The notes under the pieces: generated by a model | What the model was told of the DNA's origin: nothing | Seen by the model: the letters and a program-made list of their open reading frames with translations, nothing else | The model's database searches: none | Assembly: GCF_014621695.1 (NCBI RefSeq) | Contig: NZ_CP061281.1 | Location: 2,294,001 to 2,358,000, forward strand | Length of the DNA stretch: 64,000 nucleotides | Direction: 5' to 3' | Source of the DNA: Streptomyces xanthii | Lineage (GTDB): Bacteria > Actinomycetota > Actinomycetes > Streptomycetales > Streptomycetaceae | Program-made: the position numbers and the translations under genes | Part shown: positions 29,425 to 39,700 of the stretch, piece after piece | Position numbering within the stretch: position 1 is the first letter of the stretch | How the letters are laid out: the number at the start of each line of letters is the position of its first letter

Positions 29425-29551
29425 CCGTAACCGCCCCTTCGTGAACGTCCGTGTTCCGCTTCTACCGCTTCGACCGGAGGGCGGCGCGCCGTCCGGTCAG
29501 GTCATGAAACCAGCTTAAGCGGCGTTCCTGACACCGACTTGACGGACGGCG

Positions 29552-30346
29552 TCATCCTTCCCGCACATAGAACGGGCGTACGTGCGTCCGCATCCAGTCG
29601 GCGACCGGGTCCTGGGTCACGTCGAGGAAGACCAGATTGACCGGCCAGGCCAGCGGGGCGCGGCCCAGCGCGCGGCCCAGCGCGTCCAGCGGGACGTCCC
29701 GGGCGCTGCCCTCCCACTGGCTCAGTTCGACGCCGACGAACAGGGACGGGGCGGCGTCCTCGACCGTGGCCAGGCAGCGACGGGCGCTGAGCACGGTGCC
29801 GGCCGCCTCGAACTCCTCCCGGACCGCGGTCAGGAAGTCCACGGGGTCGTCCTGCCAGTCCGGCTCGGACAGCACGACGCGGCCGCCGGTCGACGGGCCG
29901 TCCAGCGGGGTGCGGCCGCTGCGGGCCAGCTCCGCCACGGCGGGCGGGGGCAGCGGCAGGCCGACCGCGCCGTCCGGATTCAGGACGATGCCCGCCTGGG
30001 GCGGCAGGCCGCGGGCGAAGTCGGCGGCCGGGGCCACGGTGCAGTCCATCCGGCCGCCCGTGACCTGCATGAACTGCTGCTCGGAGGTGAAGACCGGGAC
30101 GAAGGCCTGACCCTGGATCTCCAGGGTGGGCAGGTCGAGGTCGCGGCTCGCCGTGGTGCCGCCCTTGGGGAGCGGGATCCATATGTGGCTGCGGCCCAGC
30201 ACCTCGACGATGCGCGGCCCCGTGACCTCGCCGGGCTGACCCACCGCCGCGGCGAGCGCCTCCTCCAGCTCGTTCGCCGGCCAGCCGGTCCCTGCGGGGT
30301 GCTCTCGGCCGGGTTCCTGCTGGTCCGGGATCTCGGGGTGCTCCAT
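29552..30346 (-). CDS. enhanced serine sensitivity protein SseB-like
   Basis: A 264-residue protein with an N-terminal SseB domain (LEEALAAAVGQPG, then SHIWIPLP and a VPVFTSEQQFMQV strand) and an SseB C-terminal domain ending in RTHVRPFYVREG. The C-terminal half aligns by eye with the neighbouring 267-residue protein (RPFYD versus RPFYV). Biochemical function is unknown. It is about 1 kb from the glycine/serine gene block on the other strand, which is suggestive but not proof of a serine link. Confidence 0.85.
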   Translation of the reverse strand: MEHPEIPDQQEPGREHPAGTGWPANELEEALAAAVGQPGEVTGPRIVEVLGRSHIWIPLPKGGTTASRDLDLPTLEIQGQAFVPVFTSEQQFMQVTGGRMDCTVAPAADFARGLPPQAGIVLNPDGAVGLPLPPPAVAELARSGRTPLDGPSTGGRVVLSEPDWQDDPVDFLTAVREEFEAAGTVLSARRCLATVEDAAPSLFVGVELSQWEGSARDVPLDALGRALGRAPLAWPVNLVFLDVTQDPVADWMRTHVRPFYVREG

Positions 30347-30406
30347 CGCTGCGCCTTACCTCTGCCTACATGTCGTGCCGCCGCGCAGACGATATCCCGT
30401 GCCGGC

Positions 30407-30566
30407 CCGGTGGGGGCTGGTCGCGCAGTTCCCCGCGCCCCTGAAATGCAGGCGCTGCGCGCCGCATTTCCCCGATGAAGGCTGGACGGCGAAGCCGTTC
30501 GCCTTCAGGGGCGCGGGGCTGTGTCCATCAGCGGCTCCGCCGCGGGGCGCGACCAGCCCCCACCGG
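30407..30566 (-). repeat. dispersed cloverleaf inverted repeat, copy A (reverse orientation)
   Basis: Outer arms CCGGTGGGGGCTGG...(30407 on) and ...CCAGCCCCCACCGG (to 30566) pair perfectly. Inside lie CAGTTCCCCGCGCCCCTGAA (30426-30445) and a TTCAGGGGCGCGGGG counterpart, plus hairpins GAAATGC/GCATTTC and GGCGAA-type loops. Read on the minus strand it matches copies B and C in order, so it is inserted the other way round. It carries an extra GCGGCGGAGCCGC hairpin. It directly follows the stop of the P-loop gene (minus strand), so a terminator role is likely. Confidence 0.85.
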
Positions 30567-30594
30567 AGCCACGGACGCCCGCGAGACGGCAAGG

Positions 30595-31242
30595 TCACCC
30601 CCGGAACGCGATCCCGCCGAGCACATCCGTCGCGGCCCGGTCCAGGAGGACCGCCGACGCGACCCCCGCCGGGAGGACCCCGCGCTCGACCTCGGCCACG
30701 AGCGACCCGACGGCCCGCCGGTGCCGGGCGAAGGCGTACCGGGACACGCCGCGCCCCCGGTCCCGCTGACCGGCGAGCGCCGTCCCCTCCGGCACGTCGA
30801 GCAGCAGCAGATGAACGGAGACCCCGCGCCGGCGTGCCGTCCGCGTCACCCACCTGCGCACCCACGCCTGCGTCCCGCAGTCGTGCACGACGACACTGGC
30901 CCCGGACCGCATGGCCCGCCGCAGCCCCGCGTAGTGCGCGATCCGCACCAGCGGCCGGTACACGGCGTACGGCACCCAGCGCGGCACCCGGGCGGCCCAG
31001 CGCTCACGGGTGTCCTGGGAGTCGATGCCGATCACGGTGACGGCCCGCCGCATCAGCGTGGACTTTCCGCTGCCGGGCAGCCCCGAGAGCACGACGAGAT
31101 CCCCCGCCGCGAACGCGATCCGGCGCGGGGTCCGGCCCTCCCGCCCCCGCAGATCCCGCACCGAGCGCTGCCGCGGTATCCGCACCCGCTGCGCCGCCGC
31201 GGCCCCTGTCGTCGCGTACGCCGCCGCGACTGCCTTGTGCAC
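30595..31242 (-). CDS. AAA-type P-loop ATPase/kinase-like protein
   Basis: A 215-residue nucleotide-binding protein. The P-loop is GLPGSGKSTLM near residue 55; an HDCGT segment and a basic RHRR motif follow, resembling zeta-toxin/adenylylsulfate-kinase-like AAA_33 proteins. The ligand is unknown. The GTG at 31242 follows GGGGAGGACGATCACG and is preferred to a distant ATG at 31356 that overlaps the leader region of the divergent gcvT transcript. Its promoter must share the interval with the glycine riboswitch. Confidence 0.8.
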   Translation of the reverse strand: MHKAVAAAYATTGAAAAQRVRIPRQRSVRDLRGREGRTPRRIAFAAGDLVVLSGLPGSGKSTLMRRAVTVIGIDSQDTRERWAARVPRWVPYAVYRPLVRIAHYAGLRRAMRSGASVVVHDCGTQAWVRRWVTRTARRRGVSVHLLLLDVPEGTALAGQRDRGRGVSRYAFARHRRAVGSLVAEVERGVLPAGVASAVLLDRAATDVLGGIAFRG

Positions 31243-31380
31243 CGTGATCGTCCTCCCCGCTCCGGTCACGCCACTCTTGCCCGCCAAGTGTAAAGAGACG
31301 GTAATGCCCCACAAGGGGTTTCCCCGTTCGACGGGCATGCAATGATGTGCGCGCAAACTGCATACCGGCCGCTTGAATCC

Positions 31381-31566
31381 GCGCGGGAGAGTTCCGGGTC
31401 ACCCCGGACGCCGAAGGAGCAAGTTCCTCCCTTGAATCTCTCAGGCCCCGTACCGCGCGGGCGAGGCAGATCTGAAAAGCGGGCCGCCTTCTGACGTACG
31501 GCGGTCCCACCCAAGGTGCAAGCCCCTCGGGGCGAACCTCTCAGGTTCCGATGACAGATGGGGAGG
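31381..31566 (+). promoter_or_regulatory. tandem glycine riboswitch
   Basis: Two consecutive glycine aptamers in the gcvT leader. Aptamer 1 (about 31381-31482) shows GGAGAG, GCCGAAGGAGCAAG, and AATCTCTCAGG...CAGAT. Aptamer 2 (about 31483-31566) shows CACCCAAGGTGCAAGC and CCTCTCAGGTTCCGATGACAGATGGGG (in two pieces). These are the conserved core segments of the Rfam-type glycine riboswitch. It should raise expression of gcvT-gcvH-glyA when glycine is high, the usual ON behaviour. The segment after it (CTCCTTCGGAG) can form a small stem in the expression platform. Confidence 0.93.
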
Positions 31567-31617
31567 ACCTCCTTCGGAGACCTCTTGCCATCGCCGTCAC
31601 GCCCGGGAGCACCCGCC

Positions 31618-32733
31618 ATGACCCGTACCACCGCCCTCGACGCCCTGCACCGTTCGCTGGGCGCCACGATGACCGACTTCGCCGGCTGGGACATGCCGCT
31701 GCGGTACGCCAGCGAGCGTGACGAGCACAACGCGGTGCGCACCGCGGCCGGCCTGTTCGACCTCTCCCACATGGGCGAGATCACGGTCACGGGCCCGCAG
31801 GCGGTCGACCTGCTCAACCGCGCGCTCGTCGGCAACATCGGCTCCGTCGGCGTCGGCCGCGCCCGCTACACGATGATCTGTCGCGAGGACGGCGGCATCC
31901 TCGACGACCTGATCGTCTACCGCCTCGGCGAGACCGAGTACATGGTCGTCGCCAACGCGGGCAACGCCCAGATCGTGCTCGACGCCCTCACCGAGCGCGC
32001 CGCCGGCTTCGACGCCGAGGTCCGCGACGACCGCGACGCGTACGCGCTGATCGCCGTGCAGGGTCCGAACTCCCCCGCCATCGTGAAGTCCGTCACGGAC
32101 GCCGACCTGGACGGGCTCAAGTACTACGCGGGTCTGCCGGGCACGGTCGCCGGCGTCGAGGCCCTCATCGCGCGCACCGGCTACACGGGCGAGGACGGCT
32201 TCGAGCTGTTCGTCGCCCCGGCCGACGCCGAGAAGCTGTGGCAGGCGCTGACCGAGGCGGGCGCCGAGTACGGCCTGGTCCCCTGCGGCCTGTCCTGCCG
32301 CGACACGCTGCGCCTGGAGGCGGGCATGCCGCTGTACGGGCACGAGCTGACCACGGACCTCACCCCGTTCGACGCCGGTCTGGGCCGCGTCGTGAAGTTC
32401 GAGAAGACCTCGCACGGCGACGACTTCATCGGCCATGACGCGCTGAAGGACGCCGCCGCGAAGGCCGAGGCGAACCCGCCGCGCAAGCTCGTCGGCCTGA
32501 TCGCCGAGGGCCGCCGGGTGCCGCGCGCCGGCATGGCCGTGGTCGCCGACGGCCAGGTCGTCGGCGAGGTCACCTCCGGCGCCCCGTCGCCCACCCTGGG
32601 CAAGCCGATCGCCATCGCCTACGTCGACGCGGCGCACGCCGAGCCCGGCACGGCCGGTGTCGGCGTGGACATCCGCGGCACGCACGAGCCGTACGAGGTC
32701 GTCGCGCTCCCGTTCTACAAGCGTCAGAAGTAG
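31618..32733 (+). CDS. gcvT: glycine cleavage system T protein (aminomethyltransferase)
   Basis: A 371-residue tetrahydrofolate-dependent aminomethyltransferase. It takes the aminomethyl group from lipoyl-GcvH, releases ammonia and forms 5,10-methylene-THF. Typical motifs are [13 protein letters not shown], the catalytic-region [10 protein letters not shown] and [17 protein letters not shown], plus [12 protein letters not shown] and [18 protein letters not shown]. The ATG at 31618 follows CGGGAGCACCCGCC. First gene of the riboswitch-controlled operon. gcvP is not in the window. Confidence 0.98.
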   Translation: MTRTTALDALHRSLGATMTDFAGWDMPLRYASERDEHNAVRTAAGLFDLSHMGEITVTGPQAVDLLNRALVGNIGSVGVGRARYTMICREDGGILDDLIVYRLGETEYMVVANAGNAQIVLDALTERAAGFDAEVRDDRDAYALIAVQGPNSPAIVKSVTDADLDGLKYYAGLPGTVAGVEALIARTGYTGEDGFELFVAPADAEKLWQALTEAGAEYGLVPCGLSCRDTLRLEAGMPLYGHELTTDLTPFDAGLGRVVKFEKTSHGDDFIGHDALKDAAAKAEANPPRKLVGLIAEGRRVPRAGMAVVADGQVVGEVTSGAPSPTLGKPIAIAYVDAAHAEPGTAGVGVDIRGTHEPYEVVALPFYKRQK

Positions 32734-32809
32734 TCCCGCCCGATCCCCTCGGGCGTCCTACGCGCCCCTCTGTCACCAGCACCTTCCCGCGTACAGGAGA
32801 ATTCGCACC

Positions 32810-33187
32810 ATGAGCAACCCCCAGCAGCTGCGTTACAGCAAGGAGCACGAGTGGCTGTCGGCCGTCGAGGACGGCGTCGCCACGGTCGGTATCACGGAGC
32901 ACGCGGCCAACGCGCTCGGTGACATCGTGTTCGCCCAGCTCCCCGAGGTCGGCGACACCGTCACCGCGGGCGAGAGCTGCGGCGAGCTGGAGTCCACCAA
33001 GTCGGTCTCCGACCTGTACTCCCCCGTCACCGGTGAGGTCGTCGCGGCCAACCAGGACGTCGTCGACGACCCGGCCCTGGTGAACTCGGCCCCCTTCGAG
33101 GGCGGCTGGCTGTTCAAGGTCCGCGTCTCCGAGGAGCCGTCCGACCTGCTCACCGCCGACGAGTACACCGAGTTCTCCGGGAGCTGA
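32810..33187 (+). CDS. gcvH: glycine cleavage system H protein
   Basis: A 125-residue lipoyl carrier. The lipoylated lysine is in [15 protein letters not shown] (about residue 63), flanked by the acidic residues typical of the H protein. It shuttles the aminomethyl group from GcvP to GcvT. The ATG at 32810 follows ACAGGAGAATTCGCACC. It sits between gcvT and glyA with short gaps, so one transcript is expected. Confidence 0.98.
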   Translation: MSNPQQLRYSKEHEWLSAVEDGVATVGITEHAANALGDIVFAQLPEVGDTVTAGESCGELESTKSVSDLYSPVTGEVVAANQDVVDDPALVNSAPFEGGWLFKVRVSEEPSDLLTADEYTEFSGS

Positions 33188-33193
33188 CCCCTG

Positions 33194-34450
33194 ATGTCCG
33201 TACTGAACCAGTCCCTGCACGAGCTCGACCCGGACGTCGCCGCCGCTGTCGACGCCGAGCTGAAGCGTCAGCAGTCGACCCTGGAGATGATCGCGTCGGA
33301 GAACTTCGCTCCGGTCGCCGTCATGGAGGCCCAGGGCTCGGTCCTCACGAACAAGTACGCCGAGGGCTACCCCGGCCGCCGCTACTACGGCGGCTGCGAG
33401 CACGTGGATGTCACCGAGCAGATCGCGATCGACCGGGTCAAGGACCTGTTCGGCGCCGAGTACGCCAACGTGCAGCCGCACTCGGGTGCCTCGGCGAACC
33501 AGGCGGCCCTGTTCGCGCTGGCCAAGCCCGGTGACACGATCCTGGGTCTGGACCTCGCGCACGGCGGTCACCTCACCCACGGCATGCGCCTGAACTTCTC
33601 CGGCAAGCAGTTCGACGTGGTCGCCTACCACGTCGACGACGCCGGTCTGGTCGACATGGCCGAGGTCGAGCGCCTGGCCAAGGAGCACCGCCCGAAGGTG
33701 ATCATCGCGGGCTGGTCGGCGTACCCGCGTCAGCTGGACTTCGCCGAGTTCCGCCGCATCGCCGACGAGGTCGAGGCGTTCCTGTGGGTCGACATGGCCC
33801 ACTTCGCCGGTCTCGTCGCGGCCGGGCTGCACCCCAACCCGGTCCCCTACGCCGACGTCGTCACCTCCACGACGCACAAGACCCTCGGCGGTCCCCGCGG
33901 CGGCATCATCCTCGCCAAGAAGGACTTCGCGAAGAAGCTCAACTCGTCCGTCTTCCCGGGCTTCCAGGGCGGCCCCCTGGAGCACGTGATCGCGGCCAAG
34001 GCGGTCTCCTTCAAGGTCGCCGCGAGCGAGGACTTCAAGGAGCGTCAGCAGCGCACGATCGAGGGTGCCCGCATCCTCGCGGAGCGTCTGACCTCCGAGG
34101 ACGCCCGCAAGCACGGCGTGAACGTGCTCTCCGGCGGCACCGACGTCCACCTGGTCCTCGTCGACCTGCGCGAGTCCGACCTGGACGGGCAGCAGGCCGA
34201 GGACCGCCTCCACGAGGTCGGCATCACGGTCAACCGGAACGCCGTTCCGAACGACCCGCGCCCGCCGATGGTCACCTCGGGTCTGCGCATCGGTACGCCG
34301 GCGCTGGCCACGCGCGGTTTCGACGCCGACGACTTCCGTGAGGTCGCCGACGTGATCGCCGAGGCCCTCAAGCCGTCCTACGACGCCACCGCGCTCAAGG
34401 CCCGCGTCACCGCGCTCGCCGACAAGCACCCGCTGTACCCCGGCCTGTAA
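33194..34450 (+). CDS. glyA: serine hydroxymethyltransferase
   Basis: A 418-residue PLP enzyme interconverting serine and glycine with THF. The PLP lysine is in [14 protein letters not shown]; other motifs are the N-terminal MIASENFAP and [13 protein letters not shown]. It starts 6 bases after the gcvH stop. With GcvT/H it turns excess glycine into one-carbon units and serine, which SdaA, encoded downstream, can deaminate. Confidence 0.98.
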   Translation: MSVLNQSLHELDPDVAAAVDAELKRQQSTLEMIASENFAPVAVMEAQGSVLTNKYAEGYPGRRYYGGCEHVDVTEQIAIDRVKDLFGAEYANVQPHSGASANQAALFALAKPGDTILGLDLAHGGHLTHGMRLNFSGKQFDVVAYHVDDAGLVDMAEVERLAKEHRPKVIIAGWSAYPRQLDFAEFRRIADEVEAFLWVDMAHFAGLVAAGLHPNPVPYADVVTSTTHKTLGGPRGGIILAKKDFAKKLNSSVFPGFQGGPLEHVIAAKAVSFKVAASEDFKERQQRTIEGARILAERLTSEDARKHGVNVLSGGTDVHLVLVDLRESDLDGQQAEDRLHEVGITVNRNAVPNDPRPPMVTSGLRIGTPALATRGFDADDFREVADVIAEALKPSYDATALKARVTALADKHPLYPGL

Positions 34451-34493
34451 AGATCGCGCCGGAATTTCGTACCCTTCTGTAGGTACGTCCGTT

Positions 34494-34549
34494 CGGGGCA
34501 CCGCGCACACTGGACACTGAAGACAGACACCAGCGTGCTCGGTGCCCCG
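34494..34549 (+). promoter_or_regulatory. inverted repeat in the glyA-sdaA interval
   Basis: CGGGGCACCG (34494-34503) and CGGTGCCCCG (34540-34549) are perfect inverse complements 36 bases apart, in the 179-base gap between glyA and sdaA. They could form a long-loop terminator or attenuator for the gcv-glyA transcript or a leader structure for sdaA. Candidate start signals for sdaA are not obvious. Confidence 0.4.
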
Positions 34550-34629
34550 ACCGCTGTCCCCCTGCGCACGCTTTCTCTGCACCACCCCGGCAGACAACGG
34601 CGTCTACCACCCACCATTGGAGTTCCACC

Positions 34630-36000
<1,371 letters not shown>

Positions 36001-36037
36001 CGCGGTAGCACACGGAGCCGTACGCGGTCGTACCGAA

Positions 36038-36081
36038 AGGGCCCTGACCAGCGCGTTCTCGGACGCGCCGGTCAGGGCCCT
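36038..36081. terminator. bidirectional terminator between sdaA and aminopeptidase P
   Basis: AGGGCCCTGACC (36038-36049) and GGTCAGGGCCCT (36070-36081) are perfect 12-base complements, with GCGCG/CGCGC pairing possible in the loop. They lie between convergent sdaA and the aminopeptidase gene. Confidence 0.72.
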
Positions 36082-36101
36082 GCTCCGTCTCCGTTGCCGG
36101 T

Positions 36102-37508
36102 TCAGCCGGCGAAGCGGGCCATCCACTCCTCGACCTCGTCCGCCGAGCGCGGCAGGTCGGCGGACAGGTTCTCGTGGCCGTCGGCGGTGACGAGGAGGTC
36201 GTCCTCGATGCGGACGCCGATGCCGCGCCACTCCTCGGGGACGGTCAGGTCGTCGGGCTGGAAGTAGAGGCCCGGTTCGACGGTGAGGACCATGCCGGGT
36301 TCGAGGACGCCGTCGACGTAGGTCTCGGTGCGGGCCTGGGCGCAGTCGTGGACGTCCAGGCCCAGCATGTGGCCGGTTCCGGCCATCGTGAAGCGGCGCT
36401 GGAGCCCGAGCTCGTAGGCGCGGTCGGCCGGGCCCTCGATGAAGCCCCAGTCGACGAGCCGCTCGGCGAGGTGGCGCTGGGCCGCCTCGTGGAAGTCGCG
36501 GTAGGCGGCGCCCGGCTTGACGGCCGCGAAGCCCGCCTCCTGCGCCGCGTACACGGCGTCGTAGACCGTGCGCTGGATGGCGTCGAAGGTGCCGCTGATC
36601 GGGAGGGTGCGGGTGACGTCGGCGGTGTAGAGGGTGCGGCCCTCGACGCCGGCGTCGAGGAGCAGCAGGTCGCCGGGGCGCACGGGACCGTCGTTGTCGG
36701 ACCAGTGCATGATCGTGGCGTGGTCGCCGGCGGCGGCGACGGTGCTGTAGCCGAGGGCGTTGCCTTCCAGGCGGGCGCGGCGGAAGAACGTGCCCTCGAT
36801 CCAGCGCTCGGACGTCGCGATCGCGCGGGACAGCTCGGAGACGACGTCGGTGAAGCCGCGGACGGTGGCGTCGACGACGGCCCGCATCTCGCCGATCTCC
36901 CAGGCGTCCTTGACGGCGCGCAGCTCGGAGAGAGCCTCTTCGAGTTCGGCGTCGCGCTCCGCATCGGTGACGACGGCGGCCTCGAGGGCGGCGTCGACGC
37001 CGCGCACGATGCGGGTCGGCACGCCGTTGCCGGCGGCGAGGTCGGCGGCGGCGGTGCGCACGTCGCGGCAGGGCAGCCCGAGGACGCGCTCCGCCTCGGC
37101 GAGGGAGGCGCGGCGGCCCGTCCACAGTTCGGCGTGGTAGCCGGACCAGAACTCGTCGTCGGTGCGGCTGTCGCGGGGCAGCTGGTAGCAGTAGGCGTCG
37201 TGGCCGCCGTCCGCGCGGGGTTCGAGGACGAGGGCGCCGTCGCGGGCCTGGTCGCCGGTCATGTGGACGTAGGCGGAGTGGGGCCGGAACGGGTAGGTGT
37301 CGTCGTTCGAGCGGACCTTCAGGTTCCCGGAGGGGATCACGAGCCGCTCGTGCGGGAAGCGCGCCGAGAGCTCGGACCGGCGCACCGCCGCGTACGGGGC
37401 CTGCGGGTCCGCGGTGAGGTCGCGCCGCTCGGTGTCCGCCCAGCCGGTGCGCATGGACGCGGACAGCTCCGCGGAGATCCCTGTGTACAAGCCGTTCTTC
37501 CGGCCCAC
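36102..37508 (-). CDS. pepP: aminopeptidase P family metallopeptidase (M24B)
   Basis: A 468-residue Xaa-Pro aminopeptidase. The pita-bread metal ligands are visible: Asp in LLLLDAGVEG, Asp in YTADVTRTLP, His in GTGHMLGLDVHD, and Glu in LTVEPGLYFQ and GVRIEDDLLV. The N-terminal creatinase-like domain includes FPHERLVIPSG. The start used is the GTG at 37508 with GAAGGGCGG upstream; a longer upstream Met is in non-protein sequence. It releases N-terminal residues before proline, fitting a cytoplasmic peptide-recycling role, possibly of peptides taken in by the nearby importer (inference). Confidence 0.94.
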   Translation of the reverse strand: MGRKNGLYTGISAELSASMRTGWADTERRDLTADPQAPYAAVRRSELSARFPHERLVIPSGNLKVRSNDDTYPFRPHSAYVHMTGDQARDGALVLEPRADGGHDAYCYQLPRDSRTDDEFWSGYHAELWTGRRASLAEAERVLGLPCRDVRTAAADLAAGNGVPTRIVRGVDAALEAAVVTDAERDAELEEALSELRAVKDAWEIGEMRAVVDATVRGFTDVVSELSRAIATSERWIEGTFFRRARLEGNALGYSTVAAAGDHATIMHWSDNDGPVRPGDLLLLDAGVEGRTLYTADVTRTLPISGTFDAIQRTVYDAVYAAQEAGFAAVKPGAAYRDFHEAAQRHLAERLVDWGFIEGPADRAYELGLQRRFTMAGTGHMLGLDVHDCAQARTETYVDGVLEPGMVLTVEPGLYFQPDDLTVPEEWRGIGVRIEDDLLVTADGHENLSADLPRSADEVEEWMARFAG

Positions 37509-37652
37509 TGTGTCCGCCCTTCGGGGAGTCGACGTGCCGCCGGAGTGCCGGCGGCCCGGCGAAGGTAACTCCGGGCCCAGGCCCGTGGCGCCCGGTGACG
37601 CCACTGGCACGGATCGGCCATCCGGCCCGCCGGGGCGGTCCATAATGCGGCC

Positions 37653-38636
37653 ATGACGAACGCGCAGCTCGGTGAGGCCCTGCGGCTCCTGGGCGTCGGT
37701 CCGGCGGCGGCCCGGGTCTATCTCGCCCTGCTCGACCTGGCCCCCGCCCCGCTGGAGGAGGTCGCGGCGGCGGCCGCGCTGGACGGGCCGGGTCTGGCGG
37801 AGGCGTACGAGGAGCTGGTCGACGCCGGTCTGGCGAGTGCGGCCGGGGCGGACGGCGAGGTGGTGGCCCCGGTGTCGCCGACGGCGGGGCTAGAGGTGCT
37901 GGCCCGGCACCGGGCGGCCGAGGTCGAGAAGTCCCGCACGCTGGTCACGGGCGCCTTCGACTCCTTCCGGCGGCGTCGGCTCGCCGCCTACAACGATCAG
38001 CTCGTCGAACTCGTGACCGGCGACGCGATCGGACCCCGGATGCGGCTGGCCTGGGCGTCGGCCCGGCACCAGATCCGGCAGTTCGAGTCGCCCCCGTACT
38101 CGCCCATCCCCTCGGCCACGGAGGACGCGCTGGCCACGCTGGCGCGCGGGGTGACGCAGCGGGTCGTCTACTCCCGCGAGTCCCTGGAGCACGCCGATCA
38201 CTTCAAGCGGACCATCGAGCCGTGCATCAACGCGGGCGAGCTGGCCCGGGTGCTGCCGTCGGTGCCGGTCAAGCTCCTGATCATCGACGACGCGTACGCC
38301 CTGGTGTCGCTGTCGATCCAGGAGGCCGATGTGCTGAACACGATGCTGGTCGTGCAGCCGTGCGGGCTGCTGTCCGCGCTGGTGGCGCTGTTCGAGCAGG
38401 CGTGGCAGCAGGCGTTGCCGTTCCACGGCAGCACGGCCCGGCCCGGTGGTCTGCCGCCCGCGGACCGGCGCCTGCTGTGGCTGCTCGCGGGCGGGGCGAG
38501 CGACGAGGTCGTGGCCCGCGAGCTGGGCATCAGCCGCCGCACGCTGTTCCGCCGCCTCCAGGTCCTGATGGCGCGCCTGGGTGCCGCGAACCGCTTCCAA
38601 CTGGCGCTGCAGGCCCAGCGTCAGGGCTGGCTCTGA
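37653..38636 (+). CDS. TrmB-like plus LuxR-type helix-turn-helix regulator 1
   Basis: A 327-residue regulator. The N-terminal winged helix is TrmB-like (LLGVGPAAARVYLALLDL, residues ~8-30). The C-terminus has a LuxR-type HTH (ADRRLLWLLAGGASDEVVARELGIS split near 270-295, then RRTLFRRLQVLMARLGA) and ends RQGWL. The middle part probably senses a ligand. It resembles the gene at 43438-44307 in layout and final motif. It is divergent from the aminopeptidase gene and its target is unknown. Confidence 0.85.
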   Translation: MTNAQLGEALRLLGVGPAAARVYLALLDLAPAPLEEVAAAAALDGPGLAEAYEELVDAGLASAAGADGEVVAPVSPTAGLEVLARHRAAEVEKSRTLVTGAFDSFRRRRLAAYNDQLVELVTGDAIGPRMRLAWASARHQIRQFESPPYSPIPSATEDALATLARGVTQRVVYSRESLEHADHFKRTIEPCINAGELARVLPSVPVKLLIIDDAYALVSLSIQEADVLNTMLVVQPCGLLSALVALFEQAWQQALPFHGSTARPGGLPPADRRLLWLLAGGASDEVVARELGISRRTLFRRLQVLMARLGAANRFQLALQAQRQGWL

Positions 38637-38654
38637 GGCCTGACTCCGGGCGGC

Positions 38655-38999
38655 TCAGACCGTGATCCGCAGCACGAGCGCGGCGACGGCGAGCGCGAAG
38701 CAGAACGCCCAGAAGCCGAGCGCCCGGTCCCCCGCCACGATGTGCGTGGCCAGCGCCCCCACGAAGTAGAGGACGAGTCCGGTGGCGGCGGCGACCCCGA
38801 GCCCCGGCACCACGAACCCGGCGAGCAGTCCGAGCGCCCCGGCCCCCAGCGCGCTGCCGAGCAGCGGGATCCAGGACCGCGGCACCCCCAGCTTGTCGGC
38901 CTGCTGCCGGGGATAGTCGTGGCCGGAGAGGTTGGCGACGGCGGCGGAGCCGAAGAGGGCGGCGCCGAGGACGGTGACGGCGGCGTAGAACGCGTACAT
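38655..38999 (-). CDS. DoxX-like membrane protein
   Basis: A 114-residue, four-helix membrane protein. The signature LGVPRSWIPLLGSALGAGALG and the VLYFVGALATHIVAGD region match the DoxX_2 group. Some DoxX proteins take part in redox or disulfide stress; this member's role is unknown. It is convergent with the regulator and divergent from the GH25 gene. Confidence 0.88.
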   Translation of the reverse strand: MYAFYAAVTVLGAALFGSAAVANLSGHDYPRQQADKLGVPRSWIPLLGSALGAGALGLLAGFVVPGLGVAAATGLVLYFVGALATHIVAGDRALGFWAFCFALAVAALVLRITV

Positions 39000-39123
39000 G
39001 GTGATCTCCCGTTCGAAGCTTCACCACACGGACGGACGGGCGCCCCGGAACGTGACATCAACCGTGCTCCGTTCGGGAACGATGTAGGTCCGACCTCGTC
39101 GCCCCACCGACCGGAGGCCACGC

Positions 39124-39675
39124 ATGCTGCGCGGAATCGATGTCAGCTCGCACCAGTCCACGTTCGACACCGACGGCCTGTCGTTCGTCTTCATCAAGGC
39201 GACGGAGGGGCGGTCGTACGTCAATCCGCGGCTGACCGCCCAGACGAAGCTCGCCCGTGACGGCGGCTGTGTCGTCGGCTTCTACCACTTCCTGTGGCCG
39301 GGGAACCTGGCGGCGCAGGCCGAGTACTTCGTGAGCAAGGCGCCGGAGCGGTCCGGCGACATCCTGGCCGTGGACTGGGAGACGACCGGCGACGGCACGC
39401 ACGCGACGAACGCGGAGAAGGACCGCTTCATCCGCGAGGTGAAGCGGCTGCGCCCGCACCACCGCGTGATCCTCTACACGAACCGCAACTACTGGCTGAA
39501 CGTGGACACGACGTCCTATGCGGGCGACGCGCTCTGGATCGCCGACTACGTGACCGCCGGGAAGCCGCGGATCCAGGCGAAGTGGCGCTTCCACCAGTAC
39601 ACGGACTCGCCGCTCGACAAGGACGTGGCCGACTTCGCGAGCAAGTCCGCGCTGCGCGAGTGGGCCACGCCCTGA
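39124..39675 (+). CDS. glycoside hydrolase family 25 lysozyme
   Basis: A 183-residue GH25 muramidase that hydrolyses the MurNAc-GlcNAc bond. Catalytic-region motifs are RGIDVSSHQ at the N-terminus, FVFIKATEGRSY, the DWET motif in AVDWETTGDG, and the terminal WRFHQYTDSP. No signal peptide or membrane helix precedes the domain, which is odd for a wall hydrolase. A phage-lysin or holin-independent export route is possible, but no phage genes are nearby. Start at the ATG at 39124 after GGAGGCCACGC. Confidence 0.92.
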   Translation: MLRGIDVSSHQSTFDTDGLSFVFIKATEGRSYVNPRLTAQTKLARDGGCVVGFYHFLWPGNLAAQAEYFVSKAPERSGDILAVDWETTGDGTHATNAEKDRFIREVKRLRPHHRVILYTNRNYWLNVDTTSYAGDALWIADYVTAGKPRIQAKWRFHQYTDSPLDKDVADFASKSALREWATP

Positions 39676-39700
39676 CGAGACTCCGGGAACGGATCGGGGC

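Noticed and set aside
30407..30566. Inverted repeat as an insertion-sequence end
   Set aside because: No transposase, target duplication or coding content accompanies any of the four copies.
31243..31356. Longer start (ATG at 31356) for the P-loop gene
   Set aside because: It would extend toward the gcvT leader without a ribosome site, whereas the GTG at 31242 has GGGGAGGA at good spacing.
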